DNA of 64,000 nucleotides from an uncultured Steroidobacter sp. (lineage in GTDB: Bacteria > Pseudomonadota > Gammaproteobacteria > Steroidobacterales > Steroidobacteraceae): positions 62,001-126,000 of the forward strand of contig CALLKK010000015.1 of the NCBI GenBank assembly GCA_938008435.1, written 5' to 3'. The translations under genes and the position numbers were made by a program. This document shows positions 1-8,645 of the stretch, piece after piece. Numbering within the stretch: the first letter of the stretch is position 1; each line of letters starts with the position of its first letter. The notes under the pieces are model-generated. The model saw only the letters and a program-made list of their open reading frames with translations, was not told where the DNA came from and ran no database searches.

Positions 1-287
1 AAAAGGCGCTCACCGCGGTAGCGCTCGTGTTCTCGATCTTCGAGCTCAATCCGGCGCCGTTCTGCTTGCTCGACGAGGTGGACGCACCGCTCGACGACAA
101 CAACGTGGGCCGCTTCTGCGAAACGGTCCGAGAGATGTCGAGCCGCGTGCAGTTCATCTTCATCACGCACAACAAGACCACGATGGAGCTTGCCTCGCAG
201 TTGATCGGCGTGACGATGCACGAGCCGGGCGTCTCGCGCTTGGTCGCGGTGGACGTCGAGGAAGCCGTCCGCATGGCAGCGATGTAA
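1..287 (+). CDS. smc: Chromosome segregation ATPase SMC, C-terminal end (partial)
   Basis: This is the last ~95 residues of an SMC protein; the gene begins upstream of the window and its reading frame enters at base 3. SMC forms the condensin core together with ScpA and ScpB, whose genes lie at 7.4-9.7 kb. The sequence shows the C-terminal ATPase half. The Walker B motif reads FCLLDEVDAPLDD and is followed by the D-loop and the helix with FIFITHNKTTME, all typical of SMC heads. The stop codon is at 285-287. zipA starts 25 bases later, and the order smc-zipA-ligA is conserved in Pseudomonas and relatives. The identification is firm although only the end is visible. Confidence 0.93.
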   Translation, partial: KALTAVALVFSIFELNPAPFCLLDEVDAPLDDNNVGRFCETVREMSSRVQFIFITHNKTTMELASQLIGVTMHEPGVSRLVAVDVEEAVRMAAM

Positions 288-312
288 TTGCTCTAGCAAC
301 AGGGTCGAGCCA

Positions 313-1176
313 ATGCCTGAGCTGCGCTGGATTCTGGTCGGCTTCGCGATCGTCCTGCTCGCCGCGATTTATCTCTGGGGCCGGCGCGCTCAGCGCTCTG
401 CCGCGAAACGCGAGCTTTCGCTGCACGCCGGTGCCGCCGAGATCATGGAGCCCGTGATCGCAGACGAAGAGCTCGCGACCGCGACGGTAGAGCGCGATGT
501 CGCGCTCGAAGAGCCAGTCGCGGTGTCGCGCATCGAGGACGGCCCGTACGATCGCGTCGAGGTAGCGGACGAAGTCGACGTCGCCGCGCCTGCGGGCACG
601 AGCGACGGACGCCGTGTGCGGGTCGAGCCGACGTTGTCGGACATTCCTCCCATCGAGGAAGGACCGGACGAGGCACCGGCTGCGACGCTATCGGAGCACG
701 AGCCTGCGCCCGAGCCAGCGCCGACGGTCTCATCGCGCGATGCGCCGCCGCCGAAGCGTCCGATCGAATCGTGCAAGATCCTCGCTCTGCGCCTGGCGTT
801 CACGCCGCATCGATTGGACGGAAGCCGTTTGCTCGATGCGTTTGCTGCCGAATCGCTGCAGCACGGCAAGTACGACATCTTCCATCGCTTGCACGACGAC
901 GGCACGGCTGTCTTCAGCGTTGCGAGCATGGTGGAGCCCGGCACGTTCGAGCCGGAGAAGATGCCCGAATCGCAGTACCCGGGCATCACCTTGTTCGCGC
1001 AGTTGCCAGGTCCTGTGCCGGGGATGCATGCGCTCAACGAGCTCGTGGCGTGTGCCCGCCGCCTGCAGCAAAGTCTCGGCGGCACGTTGCAAGACGATCG
1101 GGGCGTGCCGCTCACCGTGCACCGTGTCGAGAAGTTGCGTCAGGAGGTCCGCGAGTTCGAGCGGGCACTGTCCTAG
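313..1176 (+). CDS. zipA: Cell division protein ZipA
   Basis: ZipA tethers FtsZ filaments to the inner membrane at the division septum. The 287-residue product has an N-terminal membrane helix at about residues 6-23, a short basic stretch (RRAQRSAAKRE), and a long acidic, proline-rich linker at about 45-150. The C-terminal FtsZ-binding domain starts near residue 155 (ILALRLAFTPHRLDG) and includes the LFAQLPGPVPGMHALNEL segment. This is the standard ZipA layout, and the length is close to the usual 280-330 residues. It lies between smc and ligA, as in Pseudomonas. ZipA is essentially gammaproteobacterial, which supports the organism assignment. Confidence 0.93.
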   Translation: MPELRWILVGFAIVLLAAIYLWGRRAQRSAAKRELSLHAGAAEIMEPVIADEELATATVERDVALEEPVAVSRIEDGPYDRVEVADEVDVAAPAGTSDGRRVRVEPTLSDIPPIEEGPDEAPAATLSEHEPAPEPAPTVSSRDAPPPKRPIESCKILALRLAFTPHRLDGSRLLDAFAAESLQHGKYDIFHRLHDDGTAVFSVASMVEPGTFEPEKMPESQYPGITLFAQLPGPVPGMHALNELVACARRLQQSLGGTLQDDRGVPLTVHRVEKLRQEVREFERALS

Positions 1177-1395
1177 TTGCGCCATCCGGCTCGCAGCGGT
1201 TTCGATTTCGGCGCGACAGCAGAGCTTGCATGGCTGACTGCCGCAACGGAGTCCGGCATGGGCGCTATGTCGTTGCTATGAGGAATGCACGAATCACGAT
1301 GAGGACTATGCGCGAGGGATGCGCGCTCATCGGCTCTCACTGGTGGCCCAGCTGTGGGCACCCGCACAGGATGCGATGTCTTGGGTGATGCAAGC

Positions 1396-3414
1396 ATGAC
1401 CGTGGCGAGCGCTGCCGAGCGCGTACGCGAGCTGCGCAAGCAGATCGATCACCACAACTACCGCTACTACGTGCTCGACGATCCGGAGATCTCGGATGCC
1501 GAGTACGACCGGCTCATGCGCGAGCTCAAGGAGCTCGAGGAGCAATATCCGGAGCTCGTCACGCCCGATTCGCCGACGCAGCGCGTCGGCGCGGCGCCGG
1601 TCAGCGAGCTCGAAGAGGTCGTGCACTCGGTGCCGATGCTCTCGCTCGACAACGCCTTCACCGACGAAGATCTCATCGCCTTCGACCGGCGCGTGCGCGA
1701 GCGGTTGGAAACGGATCAGGAGATCGAATACGCCGCCGAGCCGAAGCTCGACGGATTGGCGGTGAGCTTTCGCTACGAGCACGGCAAGCTGGTGCTGGCC
1801 GCGACACGCGGCGACGGCGTGCGCGGCGAGAACGTCACGCACAACGTGCGGACGATCAAAGCGGTGCCGCTCGAGCTGCGCGGCTCGCCGCCCGAGCTGC
1901 TCGAAGTGCGCGGCGAGGTGTTCATGCCGATCGCCGGATTCAAGGCCATGAACGAACGTGCGCTCGCGCGCGGCGAGAAGACATTCGTGAATCCACGCAA
2001 TGCCGCGGCCGGCAGTCTGCGCCAGCTCGATCCGCGCCAGGCGGCACAGCGGCCCTTCGATGTGTTCTTCTACGCCGTCGGCGAGGTACGTGGCTGGAGC
2101 TTGCCGCCGCGGCACTCCGATGCACTCGAGCAACTGCGCGAATGGGGCTTGAAGATCTCGCCGTTGATTCGCGTGGTTCGCGGCGCGGCCGGCTGTCTCG
2201 AGTACTACCGTGACATGGCGGCCAAGCGTCCGAGTCTGCCGTACGAAATCGATGGCGTCGTTTACAAGGTCAACAGCTACGTGCAGCAGCGCGAGCTCGG
2301 CTTCGTCGCACGCGCGCCGCGCTGGGCGATCGCGCACAAGTTCCCCGCGCATGAAGAGAACACGATCGTGCGCGGCGTCGAGTTTCAGGTGGGTCGCACG
2401 GGCGCGCTGACGCCGGTCGCGCGCTTGGAGCCGGTGTTCGTGGGCGGCGTCACCGTCAGCAATGCGACGTTGCACAACATGGATGAAATCCGCCGCAAGG
2501 ACATTCGCATCGGCGACACGGTCGTCGTGCGGCGCGCGGGCGACGTCATTCCGGAAGTGGTGAAGGTCATCCTCGAGCGGCGCCCGCCGGATGCGCAGAT
2601 CGTCGAGTTGCCGGCGAAGTGCCCAGTGTGCGGTTCGGACGTGGAGCGCGAGGAGGGTGAAGCCATCGCACGCTGCACCGGAGGCTTGTTCTGCGCGGCG
2701 CAGCGCAAGGAGTCTTTGCGGCATTTCGCGAGCCGACGCGCGCTCGATATTGAAGGCCTCGGGACGAAGCTGATCGATCAGCTCGTCGATCTGGAGCTCG
2801 TGCGTAGCCCGGCCGATCTGTATGCGTTGACGGTCGAACAGCTCGCAGGGCTCGAGCGCATGGGCGAGAAGTCTGCGGCGAAGCTGGTGGAGGCGCTCGA
2901 ACGCAGCAAGGACACGACATTGCCGCGCTTCCTCTACGCGCTCGGGATTCGCGACGTCGGCGAAGCGACCGCTGCGGCGCTTGCGGCGCATTTCGGGTCG
3001 CTGGAAGCGTTGCAGGATGCGACGGAAGAACAGATTCGCGAGACGCCGGACGTCGGTCCTGTGGTCGCGGCGCACATCCGCCATTTCTTCGACCAAGCCC
3101 ACAATCGCGAGGTCATCGCGGCGTTACGGGCGCATGGCGTGCGTTGGCCGGACGTGCCGCGCAAGAGCGCGCTGACCGAAGGGAGGTTGAGCGGCAAGAC
3201 ATTCGTGCTGACGGGCACGCTCGATTCGATGAGCCGCGAGGAGGCGAGCGAGCGCATCGCGGCGCTCGGCGGCAAAGTCTCAGGCAGCGTGTCGAAGAAG
3301 ACGTCCTATGTGGTCGTCGGGGCAGAGCCGGGCTCGAAGCTCAAGAAGGCCCAAGAGCTCGGCGTCGAAATCCTCGACGAGAAGGCGTTTCTCGCGCTGC
3401 TCGAGCAGCGCTAG
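1396..3414 (+). CDS. ligA: NAD-dependent DNA ligase LigA
   Basis: LigA seals nicks during replication and repair using NAD+. I place the start at the ATG at 1396, giving 672 residues against 671 in E. coli; an in-frame ATG at 1354 would add 14 residues unlike the family. The adenylated lysine is K117 in the motif EPKLDG. Domains in order are Ia (Y22/Y23 region HNYRYYVLDDPEISDAEYD), adenylation, OB fold, a four-cysteine zinc finger (CPVCGSD ... RCTGGLFCAAQ), helix-hairpin-helix repeats, and a C-terminal BRCT domain (GKTFVLTGTLDSMSREEA). It is the last gene of the smc-zipA-ligA series and ends at a convergent hairpin. Confidence 0.97.
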   Translation: MTVASAAERVRELRKQIDHHNYRYYVLDDPEISDAEYDRLMRELKELEEQYPELVTPDSPTQRVGAAPVSELEEVVHSVPMLSLDNAFTDEDLIAFDRRVRERLETDQEIEYAAEPKLDGLAVSFRYEHGKLVLAATRGDGVRGENVTHNVRTIKAVPLELRGSPPELLEVRGEVFMPIAGFKAMNERALARGEKTFVNPRNAAAGSLRQLDPRQAAQRPFDVFFYAVGEVRGWSLPPRHSDALEQLREWGLKISPLIRVVRGAAGCLEYYRDMAAKRPSLPYEIDGVVYKVNSYVQQRELGFVARAPRWAIAHKFPAHEENTIVRGVEFQVGRTGALTPVARLEPVFVGGVTVSNATLHNMDEIRRKDIRIGDTVVVRRAGDVIPEVVKVILERRPPDAQIVELPAKCPVCGSDVEREEGEAIARCTGGLFCAAQRKESLRHFASRRALDIEGLGTKLIDQLVDLELVRSPADLYALTVEQLAGLERMGEKSAAKLVEALERSKDTTLPRFLYALGIRDVGEATAAALAAHFGSLEALQDATEEQIRETPDVGPVVAAHIRHFFDQAHNREVIAALRAHGVRWPDVPRKSALTEGRLSGKTFVLTGTLDSMSREEASERIAALGGKVSGSVSKKTSYVVVGAEPGSKLKKAQELGVEILDEKAFLALLEQR

Positions 3415-3439
3415 GGAGAAGAGGACCGAGCTGACAGAA

Positions 3440-3464
3440 CCGGCGCGCGCCGTGCGCGCGCCGG
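3440..3464. terminator. GC-rich hairpin between convergent ligA and the PpiC gene
   Basis: A perfect 11-bp stem with a 3-base loop (CGT) lies between the ligA stop and the stop of the minus-strand isomerase. It could stop transcription from both sides. It lacks a clear T tract, so intrinsic termination is not certain. Confidence 0.55.
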
Positions 3465-3513
3465 CTTCTCTACGCGTCGAATGCGGGTGAGCGGCCGCAA
3501 GTGCCGCGACTCG

Positions 3514-4323
3514 TCACAGCTTCTTGTCGATCTTGGCGCTCTGACGCAGCTCGTCCAAGTACGCTTGCAGCTTCTTGCGCTGGACCAGCACCTTCACGCG
3601 ATCCTTTACTTCTTCGAACGGCGGGGCGGCCGAAGCGCGCGAATCCTCGAGCTTGATGACGTGCCAGCCGAACTGGGTCTGCACCGGCTCTTCGGTGACC
3701 TGACCGGGCTCGAGCGCGACGACGGCATCCGCGAACGGCTTGACCATCACATCGGGCGTGAACCAACCAAGGTCGCCGCCGCTCTGGCTCGACGAATCCT
3801 TCGAACGCTGCTTGGCGAGCTGCGCGAAATCGGCGCCCTTCTTGAGCGCGGCCGTGATCTCGTCCGCTGCTTCTTTGTCTTCCACCAGAATGTGACGCGC
3901 GTGATATTCGCGCGGCATGGCGGCGACCTGCGCGTCGTATTCGGGCCTGAGCTCTTCGTCGGCGACCGGGTGCTGATCGAGATAGTCCTGCAGCGCTGCA
4001 TCGACGATGACGTTGATGCGGGCGAGCTCGAGCTGGTCGCGCACGTCTTGTCGCTTGGTAAGACCTTGCTTGGTCGCCGCTTCGGCGGCGAGGTGCATGC
4101 TGATGTACTGATCGAGGATTTCAGCGTGCTGCTCTTGCGGGATGGGTCGGCCCGACTGGCGCTCGATGGTCTCGATGTAAAGGTCGAACTCGGACTTGGC
4201 GATCGGCTTACCGTTGACGGTGGCGATGATCTCGCCTTGCGGTGGATTCGGCGACTCGGCGCGCTGGCAGGCAGTCAGGGGCAGGGCGAGGAGCAGGACG
4301 GGGAGGAGCGAGCGAATTGACAT
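3514..4323 (-). CDS. Lipoprotein peptidyl-prolyl cis-trans isomerase (PpiC/parvulin, SurA-N-like)
   Basis: A predicted periplasmic lipoprotein foldase of 269 residues. The signal peptide ends in the lipobox LTAC at about residues 16-19. An N-terminal SurA-like helical region begins with VNGKPIAKSEFDLYI. The parvulin domain follows (ARHILVEDKEAADE ... GGDLGWFTPDVMVKPFADAV ... VQTQFGWHVIKLED), with the conserved HILV and GWHVI motifs. A longer reading with a GTG start at 4332 is possible, but the ATG at 4323 gives a better signal peptide. Similar proteins are called EpsD-family or PpiC-type isomerases; no exopolysaccharide genes adjoin it, so I give no specific name. It is convergent with ligA. 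Confidence 0.88.
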   Translation of the reverse strand: MSIRSLLPVLLLALPLTACQRAESPNPPQGEIIATVNGKPIAKSEFDLYIETIERQSGRPIPQEQHAEILDQYISMHLAAEAATKQGLTKRQDVRDQLELARINVIVDAALQDYLDQHPVADEELRPEYDAQVAAMPREYHARHILVEDKEAADEITAALKKGADFAQLAKQRSKDSSSQSGGDLGWFTPDVMVKPFADAVVALEPGQVTEEPVQTQFGWHVIKLEDSRASAAPPFEEVKDRVKVLVQRKKLQAYLDELRQSAKIDKKL

Positions 4324-4385
4324 GATGAACACTCGGCAGTGGCTGAGGGAAAAAGGCGTGTACGCGACGCAAGGCCGCAGGTAGT

Positions 4386-4685
4386 TCAGGGACTCGCCCG
4401 CGCAAGCTCATCGGGCGTAACGGCCACGATGTTGAGGGCGTGAATGTCGGTGCGCATCAGCTCGCTCAACGCGCCGTAGACGAGCTGATGACGTTGCAGC
4501 GCACGCAGCCCGGCGAAGCGAGCCGAGACGATGCGCAAGCGGAAGTGTCCTTTGCCGTCGCGGGCGCCGGCATGGCCGGCGTGCAGATGGCTATCGTCGA
4601 TGAGCTCGATTTCGGCGTCGGGGAAATGCGCTTTGAGCTGCGCCCGAATGCGCTCCGGGCGCTCTGTGGCCGTCGTTGCGCTCAT
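4386..4685 (-). CDS. BolA family protein
   Basis: A 99-residue BolA/IbaG-type protein. BolA proteins partner monothiol glutaredoxins in iron-sulfur handling and stress responses. The sequence shows the family features: an N-terminal helix (RIRAQLKAHFPDAEIELIDDSHLHAGHAG) with the conserved ligand-region histidines, and the SARFAGLRALQRHQLVYGALSELM segment. The ATG at 4685 overlaps the end of yciB by 4 bases (ATGA type), which implies translational coupling in a yciB-bolA operon. The true start is internal to a longer open frame that reads through yciB. Confidence 0.92.
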   Translation of the reverse strand: MSATTATERPERIRAQLKAHFPDAEIELIDDSHLHAGHAGARDGKGHFRLRIVSARFAGLRALQRHQLVYGALSELMRTDIHALNIVAVTPDELARASP

Positions 4686-5224
4686 GACTTGGTGGAATCC
4701 GCCGGCATCTTCGAGGCGATCCAAAGGCCTTGCCCGAGGGCGAAGGCCAGCGTCAGCCCGATCGCGCCGAACAGCTTGAAGTTCACCCAGACGTTCTCGT
4801 CGAAGCGGTAGGCGACATAGAGGTTGATGGCCCCGAGGATGAAAAAGAAACAGACCCAGGCCATGTTCAACTTGCGCCAGACGCTGCGTTCGAGCTGGAC
4901 GTTCTCGCCCAGAATACGCTCGATGACGGGCCGCTCGCCGACGAACTGCGACACGAGGAAACCGATTGCGAACAGCCAGTTGACCACCGTCACCTTCCAT
5001 TGGATGAACGCCTTGTCGTGAATTGCGAGCGTCAGTCCCCCGAAGATGAGGACGAGCGCCGCGGACACCAGTGCCATCGTGTTCAATTTACGATGACGGA
5101 TCCACTGGAGGAGCGTCTGCAGCAGCACTGCAACGATGATGACCGCGGTGGCGACGTAGATGTCGGTCAGTTTGTACGCCACGAAGAAGGCGATGACTGG
5201 GAACAGATCGAACAGTAACTGCAT
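4682..5224 (-). CDS. yciB: Inner membrane septation protein A (YciB/IspZ)
   Basis: A 180-residue inner-membrane protein of the YciB family, linked in E. coli to cell-envelope synthesis and septation. It starts at the ATG at 5224 (MQLLFDLFPVIAFFVAYKL), the family's typical N-terminus. It contains about five membrane helices, and the conserved LNTMALVSAALVLIFGGLTLAIHD and FIQWKVTVVNWLFA segments are recognisable. The length matches the family (about 180). It is divergent from yciO and translationally coupled to the downstream bolA. Confidence 0.95.
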   Translation of the reverse strand: MQLLFDLFPVIAFFVAYKLTDIYVATAVIIVAVLLQTLLQWIRHRKLNTMALVSAALVLIFGGLTLAIHDKAFIQWKVTVVNWLFAIGFLVSQFVGERPVIERILGENVQLERSVWRKLNMAWVCFFFILGAINLYVAYRFDENVWVNFKLFGAIGLTLAFALGQGLWIASKMPADSTKS

Positions 5225-5377
5225 GTCGTACGGGGCTCTCGGGCGCAGACGCCGTATCATACGCGGCTCAGGGCCGCATGGTAGCCGCCCCAGGAGCGCT
5301 GCATTGAAACGCTGCTTTGAGCAGACTGCATTCCTCGTGACTCGTTCCATCAGCTTACGGATTATTCGTCTGTCGCA

Positions 5378-6001
5378 GTGCTGAGCCGTTACTTCGAAAT
5401 CCACCCGAAAGACCCGCAGCCGCGGCTCATCAAGCAGGCGGTCGAGATCATTCGCGACGGCGGCGTGGTCGCGTATCCCACGGATTCGAGCTATGCGCTC
5501 GGCTGTCACATCGGCGACAAGGCGGCGATGGAGCGGATCGCGCGCATCCGGCAGGTCGACAAGCATCACCACTTCACGCTCGTGTGCCGCGATCTATCGG
5601 AAATTGCGCGCTACGCGCGCGTCAACAACCAGCAATACCGCACCTTGCGCGCTTTCACGCCGGGGCCTTACACATTCTTGCTCGAGGCGACGCGAGAAAC
5701 GCCGAAACGCCTGCAGAACCCCAAGCGGCGCACGATCGGAATTCGCGTGCCGGATCATCCGGTGCCGCGAGCGCTGCTGGCGGAGCTCGGCGAGCCGATC
5801 ATGAGCTCGACGCTGATTCTGCCGGGGGAGGATGTACCGCTCAGCGACGGTCAGGAAATTCAAGAGCGGCTCAAGCACTTGGTCGATGCCGTCATCGACG
5901 GCGGCAACTGCGGCTTCGAGCCGACGAGCGTCATCGATCTGGCGGGGCCGGCGCCCGTCGTGGTGCGTGCCGGCAGGGGCGACGTCAGCGTGTTTCGCTA
6001 G
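5378..6001 (+). CDS. yciO: YciO family protein (Sua5/YrdC/YwlC superfamily)
   Basis: A 207-residue protein of the superfamily that includes the tRNA threonylcarbamoyl-AMP synthase TsaC/Sua5; the YciO branch itself has no settled role. It resembles E. coli YciO over its whole length (IHPKDPQPRLIKQAVEIIRD, YPTDSSYALGC, FTPGPYTFLLEAT, RTIGIRVPDHP, EPTSVIDL, VVVRAGRGDV). The start is a GTG at 5378, because no in-frame ATG fits and LSRYFEIHP aligns with the E. coli start. It is divergent from yciB and upstream of trpS. Confidence 0.9.
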   Translation: MLSRYFEIHPKDPQPRLIKQAVEIIRDGGVVAYPTDSSYALGCHIGDKAAMERIARIRQVDKHHHFTLVCRDLSEIARYARVNNQQYRTLRAFTPGPYTFLLEATRETPKRLQNPKRRTIGIRVPDHPVPRALLAELGEPIMSSTLILPGEDVPLSDGQEIQERLKHLVDAVIDGGNCGFEPTSVIDLAGPAPVVVRAGRGDVSVFR

Positions 6002-6012
6002 AGCGGCTCCCG

Positions 6013-6018
6013 TATAAT
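6013..6018 (+). promoter_or_regulatory. Consensus -10 box (TATAAT) upstream of trpS
   Basis: A perfect TATAAT lies 142 bases before the trpS start. No good -35 element is seen at 16-18 bases upstream, so this promoter is only a candidate. It would give trpS a leader of about 135 nucleotides containing the palindrome at 6051-6070. Confidence 0.35.
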
Positions 6019-6050
6019 GCGGGCACGGCCGCTCGAGCTATTTCGATCAG

Positions 6051-6070
6051 TTAAGAACGTCTCTTAAGAG
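6051..6070. repeat. Nested palindromes in the trpS leader
   Basis: TTAAGA (6051-6056) and TCTTAA (6062-6067) form an inverted repeat with a 5-base spacer. The overlapping 10-mer CTCTTAAGAG (6061-6070) is itself a perfect palindrome. The element sits between the candidate promoter at 6013 and trpS. An operator or RNA structure is possible, but the function is unknown. Confidence 0.4.
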
Positions 6071-6160
6071 CTTGAATTCCAACGAAAACGACATGTGAGC
6101 GAGGAGCGTCGAGAGCGAGCGCCCGCCGCAGCGTCGCACGACCTAGAGGATCCCTGAGCA

Positions 6161-7378
6161 TTGAGCGCAACGAGCAGTACCCCACGGCGAGTGCTTTCGG
6201 GCATGCGCCCCACCGGCGCCCTGCATCTTGGTAACTATCACGGCGCGCTGAAGACCTGGACCGAGCTGCAGTATCAGTACGAGTGCTATTTCTTCGTCGC
6301 CGACATCCATGCGTTGACGACGGGTTACGAGGACACGAGCGCGCTCAACGATCATGTGTGGGAGATGGTGATCGACTGGCTCGCGGCCGGCATCAATCCG
6401 TCGAGCGCAACGCTGTTCATCCAATCGCGGGTGCCCGAGCACTGCGAGCTGCACGTATTGCTGTCGATGATCACGCCGCTCTCTTGGCTCGAACGCGTGC
6501 CGACGTACAAGGATCAGCAGGAGCAGCTGCGGGATCGGGACCTCGCCACGTACGGCTTTTTGGGCTATCCGCTCCTGCAGAGCGCTGACATCCTGCTCTA
6601 CAAGCCGACGTACGTGCCGGTCGGCGAAGATCAGGTCGCGCATGTCGAGATCACGCGGGAAGTCGCCCGGCGTTTCAATCACGTCTACGGCAAGGAGCCC
6701 GACTTCGACGCGAAAGTCGCCAAGGCGCTGAAGAGTCTCGGCAGCCGTAACGGCAGTCGATACAGCGAGCTGCGTCGGCTTTATCAGGAAAAGGGTGATG
6801 CCGAGGCGCTCGAGAAGGCGCGCGCGTTGCTCGAAGGCCATGCGCGCCTGACGCTGGCCGATCGGGAACGCCTGCTCGGCTATCTGGAGGGTACTGGGCG
6901 CAGCATCCTCGTCGAGCCTGAAGCGCTCCTCAATGCCACGCCGAAGGTGCCGGGCCTCGACGGCAGGAAGATGTCGAAGTCTTATGGCAACACGATCGGG
7001 CTGCGCGAGGACCCCGATTCGGTAGCCAAGAAGATCAAGACGATGCAGACGGATCCTGCACGCGTGCGCAGGACCGATCCCGGCGATCCCGAAAAATGTC
7101 CCGTCTGGGATCTTCACAAAATCTATTCGGACGCGGACACTCAAGCTTGGGTGCAGCAGGGGTGCCGCTCAGCCGGCATCGGTTGCCTCGACTGCAAACA
7201 GCGACTTGCCGAACCCGTCGTCGCGCAGATCAAGACCATTCGCGAGCGTGCCCAAGAATTCGAGCAGAATCGCGATCTCGTTCGCGGCATCATTGCCGAG
7301 GGTTGCGAGCGCGCGCGCGATGTGGCGCGACAGACGCTCGAAGAAGTCCGCCAAGCGATGGGAATGAACTACCGATGA
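6161..7378 (+). CDS. trpS: Tryptophanyl-tRNA synthetase
   Basis: A class I synthetase that charges tRNA-Trp. The HIGH-type motif is ALHLGNYHGAL near residue 22 and the KMSKS motif is GRKMSKSYGN near residue 270. At 405 residues it is about 70 longer than the classical 334-residue enzyme. The extra helical segment (about residues 187-255, VAKALKSLGSRNGSRYSELRR onward) and the cysteine-containing C-terminal region CRSAGIGCLDCK match the longer form I associate with Xanthomonas and relatives. The start is a TTG at 6161, with AGAGGA about ten bases upstream; no ATG fits better. scpA follows after 73 bases. Confidence 0.95.
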   Translation: MSATSSTPRRVLSGMRPTGALHLGNYHGALKTWTELQYQYECYFFVADIHALTTGYEDTSALNDHVWEMVIDWLAAGINPSSATLFIQSRVPEHCELHVLLSMITPLSWLERVPTYKDQQEQLRDRDLATYGFLGYPLLQSADILLYKPTYVPVGEDQVAHVEITREVARRFNHVYGKEPDFDAKVAKALKSLGSRNGSRYSELRRLYQEKGDAEALEKARALLEGHARLTLADRERLLGYLEGTGRSILVEPEALLNATPKVPGLDGRKMSKSYGNTIGLREDPDSVAKKIKTMQTDPARVRRTDPGDPEKCPVWDLHKIYSDADTQAWVQQGCRSAGIGCLDCKQRLAEPVVAQIKTIRERAQEFEQNRDLVRGIIAEGCERARDVARQTLEEVRQAMGMNYR

Positions 7379-7451
7379 CCCCGGCGTTGGGGGCGGCGGT
7401 AGGGGGACCGACTCCATCGTCGCGGCCTGCCGCCGCCGTGTTCCTGCACAC

Positions 7452-8639
7452 ATGAAGCCGAACCTCAAGCTAGTCGAAAACACCGGGTCCGAGCTCGTCA
7501 ACGAGACGCTCGAGCCGGAGGCGCCGCGGCAGACGGAGATGCCGTTCGCCATCGTCGAGGGCGAGCCGATCACCGAGCTGCCGCGCGACCTGTACATCCC
7601 GCCGGATGCGCTGCAGGTGTTCCTCGAAGCCTTCGAGGGACCGCTCGATCTGCTGCTGTATCTCATCCGCAAGCAGAACCTGGACATCCTCGATATCCCG
7701 ATCGCGGAGATCACTCGTCAGTACATGCAGTACATCGAGGTGATGCAGGATCTGCAGCTCGAGCTGGCGGGCGAGTACCTGCTGATGGCGGCGATGCTCG
7801 CGGAGATCAAATCGCGCATGCTGCTGCCGCGCATGAACACGGCGGAGGGCGAGGAAGAGGAAGATCCCCGCGCCGAGCTCGTGCGACGCCTGCAGGAGTA
7901 CGAGCGCTTCAAGAAGGCCGCCGAGGATCTCGACAAGCTTCCTCGCCTCGAGCGCGACGCGCTTCTTGCGACGGCGGAGCTGGTCGAGCGCAAGGTGGTC
8001 AAGGCGGTGCCGCAGGTCACGCTCAAGGAGATGCTGCTCGCGTTCAAGGACGTGCTCGCGCGTGCGGAGATGTTCGCGCACCACCACGTCACGCGCGAGC
8101 GGCTGTCGGTGCGGCAACGTATGTCGGACGTGTTGAGCACGTTGCGCGAAGAGACGTTCGTCGAGTTCGTGCGGCTGTTCCGTCCGGAAGAAGGACGCAT
8201 GGGCGTGACGGTGACCTTCATCGCCATTCTCGAGCTGATGAAGGAAGGCTTGATCGACATCGTGCAGGCCGAGCCGTATGCGCCGATTCACGTGAGGCCT
8301 GCGTCGAGCGCCCGCAAAGGCGAAGTCGTCGAGAGCGCGAGCAGCGACGCCGATGCCGAGAACGAGGCCGCGCTCGCACAACCTGCTTTGCCGGATGAGA
8401 ACGAAGAATACGAAGAAGAGGACGAGCCGCTGTTGGGAACTGACGCGTCGGCATCGGCAGACGAGGTGACCGTGGCGTCCGCCGACGGGCACGATGAGGC
8501 GCAGGAAGAGCACGAGGCGGAAAGCGCTGCCGCCGACGAAGCCCCTATTGAGCCGAACGATCTAGATACGGCGCGTAGCGAGGCCGCGAGCGAGCTCGAA
8601 GGCCGCGACGAGGCAGCGGAAGACTCCCGCGAAGGATAA
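7452..8639 (+). CDS. scpA: Segregation and condensation protein A, with long acidic C-terminal tail
   Basis: ScpA is the kleisin subunit of the SMC-ScpAB condensin. The conserved core spans about residues 50-280: it begins with QVFLEAFEGPLDLLLYLIRKQ, the SMC-neck-binding N-terminal region, and ends with the winged-helix segment VTFIAILELMKEGLIDIVQ. After about residue 283 comes a tail of roughly 110 residues dominated by Glu, Asp and Ala, which typical ScpA proteins (about 250-290 residues) lack. scpB starts 7 bases after the stop, so the two are an operon. The smc fragment at the window start belongs to the same complex. Confidence 0.95.
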   Translation: MKPNLKLVENTGSELVNETLEPEAPRQTEMPFAIVEGEPITELPRDLYIPPDALQVFLEAFEGPLDLLLYLIRKQNLDILDIPIAEITRQYMQYIEVMQDLQLELAGEYLLMAAMLAEIKSRMLLPRMNTAEGEEEEDPRAELVRRLQEYERFKKAAEDLDKLPRLERDALLATAELVERKVVKAVPQVTLKEMLLAFKDVLARAEMFAHHHVTRERLSVRQRMSDVLSTLREETFVEFVRLFRPEEGRMGVTVTFIAILELMKEGLIDIVQAEPYAPIHVRPASSARKGEVVESASSDADAENEAALAQPALPDENEEYEEEDEPLLGTDASASADEVTVASADGHDEAQEEHEAESAAADEAPIEPNDLDTARSEAASELEGRDEAAEDSREG

Positions 8640-8645
8640 GACGCG

